DNA of 8,221 bases from JAIPJA01 sp964390115 (lineage in GTDB: Bacteria > Patescibacteriota > Patescibacteriia > Patescibacteriales > UBA12465). The notes below the pieces were generated by a model that was given only the letters and a program-made list of their open reading frames with translations, had not been told where the DNA came from and did not search any database. Positions 6,277 to 8,221 of this stretch are shown here, in pieces. The translations under genes were made by a program, and so were the position numbers. How positions within the stretch are numbered: position 1 is the stretch's first letter; the number at the start of each line of letters is the position of its first letter. Where the stretch lies: assembly GCA_964390115.1 (NCBI GenBank), contig CAYMGT010000037.1, positions 1 through 8,221 of the forward strand, in the 5' to 3' direction.

Positions 6277-6410
6277 AAAAATTATAAGTAATGTTTTATT
6301 TAATTAAATAAAAAAATTACTCTTAACCTTTTTTTTCAAAAAAGTTTTTTGGCTACCTGAAACCAAAAAGATATATTAAAGGTAATTATTTAAATTATAA
6401 TATTATCAAT
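6277..6410 (-). promoter_or_regulatory. long 5' leader of rpsA mRNA
   Basis: The predicted transcription start near 6410 leaves about 134 nt before the rpsA ATG, longer than the other leaders here. It can form a hairpin in which TTTTTGG (minus strand, 6363-6369) pairs with CCAAAAA (6346-6352) around a 10-nt loop. This is followed by CTTTTTTG and a run of A ending in GG (6327-6344), which could form a second, weak AU helix. E. coli S1 represses its own translation through leader structure; similar control here is only inferred. No ribosome binding site is visible. Confidence 0.35.
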
Positions 6411-6416
6411 ACGACA

Positions 6417-6445
6417 ATAATATACTAATATAGAAAATAAATCAA
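6417..6445 (-). promoter_or_regulatory. rpsA promoter
   Basis: The minus strand shows TTGATT (6440-6445, four of six) and TATTAT (6417-6422, five of six) at the optimal 17-nt spacing. It is the best promoter match in the 279-nt gap shared with the divergent plus-strand gene. The -35 elements of the two divergent promoters lie about 35 bp apart, so they are back to back without overlapping. Confidence 0.6.
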
Positions 6446-6479
6446 GGGTTAAATTCCATTTATTTTTAAATTAATTTTT

Positions 6480-6509
6480 ATTACAAATTTCTTAAATTTA
6501 TGCTAAAAT
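6480..6509 (+). promoter_or_regulatory. promoter of the DUF2207 gene (extended -10)
   Basis: The plus strand has TGCTAAAAT at 6501-6509: a -10 hexamer TAAAAT (five of six) preceded by the TGn extension. A weak -35, ATTACA (6480-6485), lies 18 nt upstream. The start is expected near 6516, giving a leader of about 40 nt. Confidence 0.5.
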
Positions 6510-6555
6510 TTATATAAACATTGTTAATTTTAACTAATAAGAAAAATATAAAATT

Positions 6556-8221
6556 ATGTCTACAGGGAAAAACTTTAAAAAAAATATTATTTTATTTATA
6601 TTTTTATCCCTATTTTGTTTTACAGTATTTAATCAAAAGGCTTTGGCTAGGGAAAATGTTAATTATTGGTATATAAAAGATTTTAATTCTACTATTGAAA
6701 TTTTAGAAAATGATAGTGCTATTATCACTGAAGATATTATAGCTGACTGCGGATATGCTCATGGAAAACACGGCATATTTAGAATTGTTCCCACTCAATC
6801 TAAAACGCCTAACGGCACTATCTACACTCCAGTGGAGTTAATCTCTATAACTGATTTTCAAGGTAATCCTTATAAATATAAAACTCAATCTGAATCTGGC
6901 ACAATAACTTGGCAGATAGGAAATCCTAATATTACTGTTTATGAAGAAAATAATTACCGTATAAAATACAAAGTTAAAAACATTATAAGAGAACAAGAAA
7001 ATTTTGATGAATTTTATTGGAATCTATCTGGAAACTACTGGGATTTAGAAATAGATAACTTTAAAACTGAAATTATTCTTCCTGAAAAAATAACTAAGCC
7101 TGATATCGAATTAAGTCTTTATGATGGTAATATCAATAGTAAGGACTACACCTCATCTTCTTATAAGTGGCTAAGTAAAAATGAAATCGAAGTAAAAGCC
7201 AAAAAAACTTTAAAAAAAAACGAGGGAATAACCCTATCTTTAAGTTTTCCTAAAGGATATATAAATCATCAAACAATAGATAAAGACGATGTCTCAAAAG
7301 GAGGTTTAATGAGTTTGTTATTTATTATTACGCTTTTGGGTTTTCCTTTTTTAGCATTTATAATCTCATTTATTTTTTACAAGAAAAAACAAAGAAAAAA
7401 TTTTTATTACAAAAAAGCTATAACAGCTGAATATAGTCCACCTGAAAACATAAGTCCTTTAATGCTAGGTTTTATAAAAACTAACAGTATCACGCCCAAG
7501 CTTGTAACCGCCTCTATTATTAGAATGGCTACTTTAAAAATTATAGTTATAAAAGAACAAGAATATAAAATAGCTTTTTTCAAAAAAAAGTTTTTAAAAT
7601 TCATAAAAACAAAAAATCAAAACGATTATAAACAACTAGATGCTGGGGAAAAGTATATTTTTAACCTCATGTTTAATAATCAAAACGTAATTACCTCCAG
7701 TCAATTAAAACGATGCCTTCAAAATGAGCTTAAAAACATTGGTCAAAGAGTTAAAAGTGAAGCTAAAGAGAGAGTCTATCTAGAAAAAAAACCTGACAAA
7801 CTAAAAAGAACTTATTTAATTGGTGCTATTTTAAGCTTTTTTCTATTATCTTTTTTTAGCATTATCATTTTCTTAATTTTCTACAACTTAACTAGAAATC
7901 TAAGCAAAAAAGGAGAAAAAATTCGTTGGCAAATTAAAGGCTTCAAAAGCTACATGACTATTGCTGAAAAAGATAGACATGCTTTTTATGAAAAAGAAAA
8001 TATATTCACCAAACTTCTTCCTTACGCCATAGCCTTAGGCACGGTTAAAGAATGGGTAAAAAAAATGGAAGATATTTATGGAAAAGCTTATATCCAACAA
8101 AGTTTTTACTGGTACGGGGGGATGAGTGCTATAACTTCTTTAAGTAGTGTTGATAACATAACTTCAAGTATTAACAGTATTACTCAAAATATAAACAGCT
8201 CCATGGGTTCTAATTCCGGTA
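6556..8221 (+). CDS. DUF2207-family secreted/membrane protein (3' end cut by window)
   Basis: An open frame of 555 codons runs from ATG to the window edge without a stop. Residues 5-31 form a signal peptide: basic start, hydrophobic core, cleavage likely after KALA at A31. An extracytoplasmic domain (about 32-248) shows DUF2207 features such as HGKHGIFRIVP and FYWNLSGNYWDLEI. A membrane segment lies at about 252-275, then a cytoplasmic part with the family's AEYSPPENISP (290-300) and a region resembling the LA-rich helix, ITPKLVTASIIRMATLKIIV. A second hydrophobic segment spans about 420-445. The C-terminal domain has FKSYMTIAEKDR and LPYAIALGTVKEW (488-500), followed by a Ser/Asn-rich low-complexity stretch, as is usual near the family's end. 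Biochemical function is unknown. The gene diverges from rpsA and has no Shine-Dalgarno sequence. Family assignment is from recognised motifs, not a search. Confidence 0.8.
   Translation, partial: MSTGKNFKKNIILFIFLSLFCFTVFNQKALARENVNYWYIKDFNSTIEILENDSAIITEDIIADCGYAHGKHGIFRIVPTQSKTPNGTIYTPVELISITDFQGNPYKYKTQSESGTITWQIGNPNITVYEENNYRIKYKVKNIIREQENFDEFYWNLSGNYWDLEIDNFKTEIILPEKITKPDIELSLYDGNINSKDYTSSSYKWLSKNEIEVKAKKTLKKNEGITLSLSFPKGYINHQTIDKDDVSKGGLMSLLFIITLLGFPFLAFIISFIFYKKKQRKNFYYKKAITAEYSPPENISPLMLGFIKTNSITPKLVTASIIRMATLKIIVIKEQEYKIAFFKKKFLKFIKTKNQNDYKQLDAGEKYIFNLMFNNQNVITSSQLKRCLQNELKNIGQRVKSEAKERVYLEKKPDKLKRTYLIGAILSFFLLSFFSIIIFLIFYNLTRNLSKKGEKIRWQIKGFKSYMTIAEKDRHAFYEKENIFTKLLPYAIALGTVKEWVKKMEDIYGKAYIQQSFYWYGGMSAITSLSSVDNITSSINSITQNINSSMGSNSG

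Noticed and set aside
6337..6352. CAAAAAAGTTTTTTGG as a strong hairpin or operator
   Set aside because: The A and T runs are separated by one base, so no stable hairpin loop is possible between them. Runs like this are common in such AT-rich DNA.
7407..7604. Minus-strand open frame of 65 codons with hydrophobic character
   Set aside because: It is antisense inside the DUF2207 gene, which has clear family motifs through the same stretch.
1..8221. CRISPR array, insertion sequence, prophage, or tRNA gene
   Set aside because: No regularly spaced repeats, transposase motifs, terminal inverted repeats or tRNA-like cloverleaf with conserved T-loop bases were seen on either strand.
454..8221. Recoding of UGA (genetic code 4 or 25)
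   Set aside because: No in-frame UGA occurs in the genes, and Trp and Gly are encoded by UGG and GGN. The absence of UGA stops in six genes is expected at this base composition.

Overview
This window is low-GC, gene-dense bacterial chromosome. The best guess is a small-genome lineage such as the Candidate Phyla Radiation (Patescibacteria). That is inferred from AT-rich composition, short four-domain S1, lack of visible Shine-Dalgarno sequences, a solitary PilT, a DUF2207 membrane protein and a 23S rRNA gene with no 16S beside it. No single marker proves it. All coding frames read with the standard bacterial code: no in-frame UGA, and all six complete genes end in UAA or UAG.

Most of the window is transcribed on the minus strand, so it is best read from high to low coordinates. 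It opens with rpsA (ribosomal protein S1, 5107-6276), which has its own promoter, a leader of about 134 nt and an intrinsic hairpin after the stop. ftsH (3128-4957) follows with its own near-consensus promoter. Next is a compact operon, rpmF-nusB-rnc-pilT (454-3014), driven by another near-consensus promoter just past the ftsH stop, with only 6-9 nt between genes. The minus strand ends at the 5' end of a 23S rRNA gene (1 to about 96), cut by the window edge.

The 357-nt gap between pilT and 23S is the most interesting part. On the minus strand it holds, in order, a perfect consensus sigma70-type promoter (373-400), a transcript of about 110 nt ending at a strong intrinsic terminator (254-276), a weak promoter candidate (195-223), and a boxA-like antitermination signal (161-173) about 65 nt before the 23S start. 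It therefore looks like an independent 23S transcription unit, not a 16S-23S spacer. The short transcript carries a possible 16-codon leader ORF whose last codons are complementary to the 5' arm of the terminator, an attenuator-like arrangement (inference).

The genes share a theme of ribosome production and RNA handling. S1 and L32 are ribosomal proteins. NusB acts at boxA during rRNA transcription, and RNase III cuts precursor rRNA. FtsH is membrane protein quality control and PilT is the type IV pilus retraction motor. On the plus strand a divergent gene (6556 to beyond 8221) encodes a secreted, membrane-anchored DUF2207-family protein truncated by the window end.
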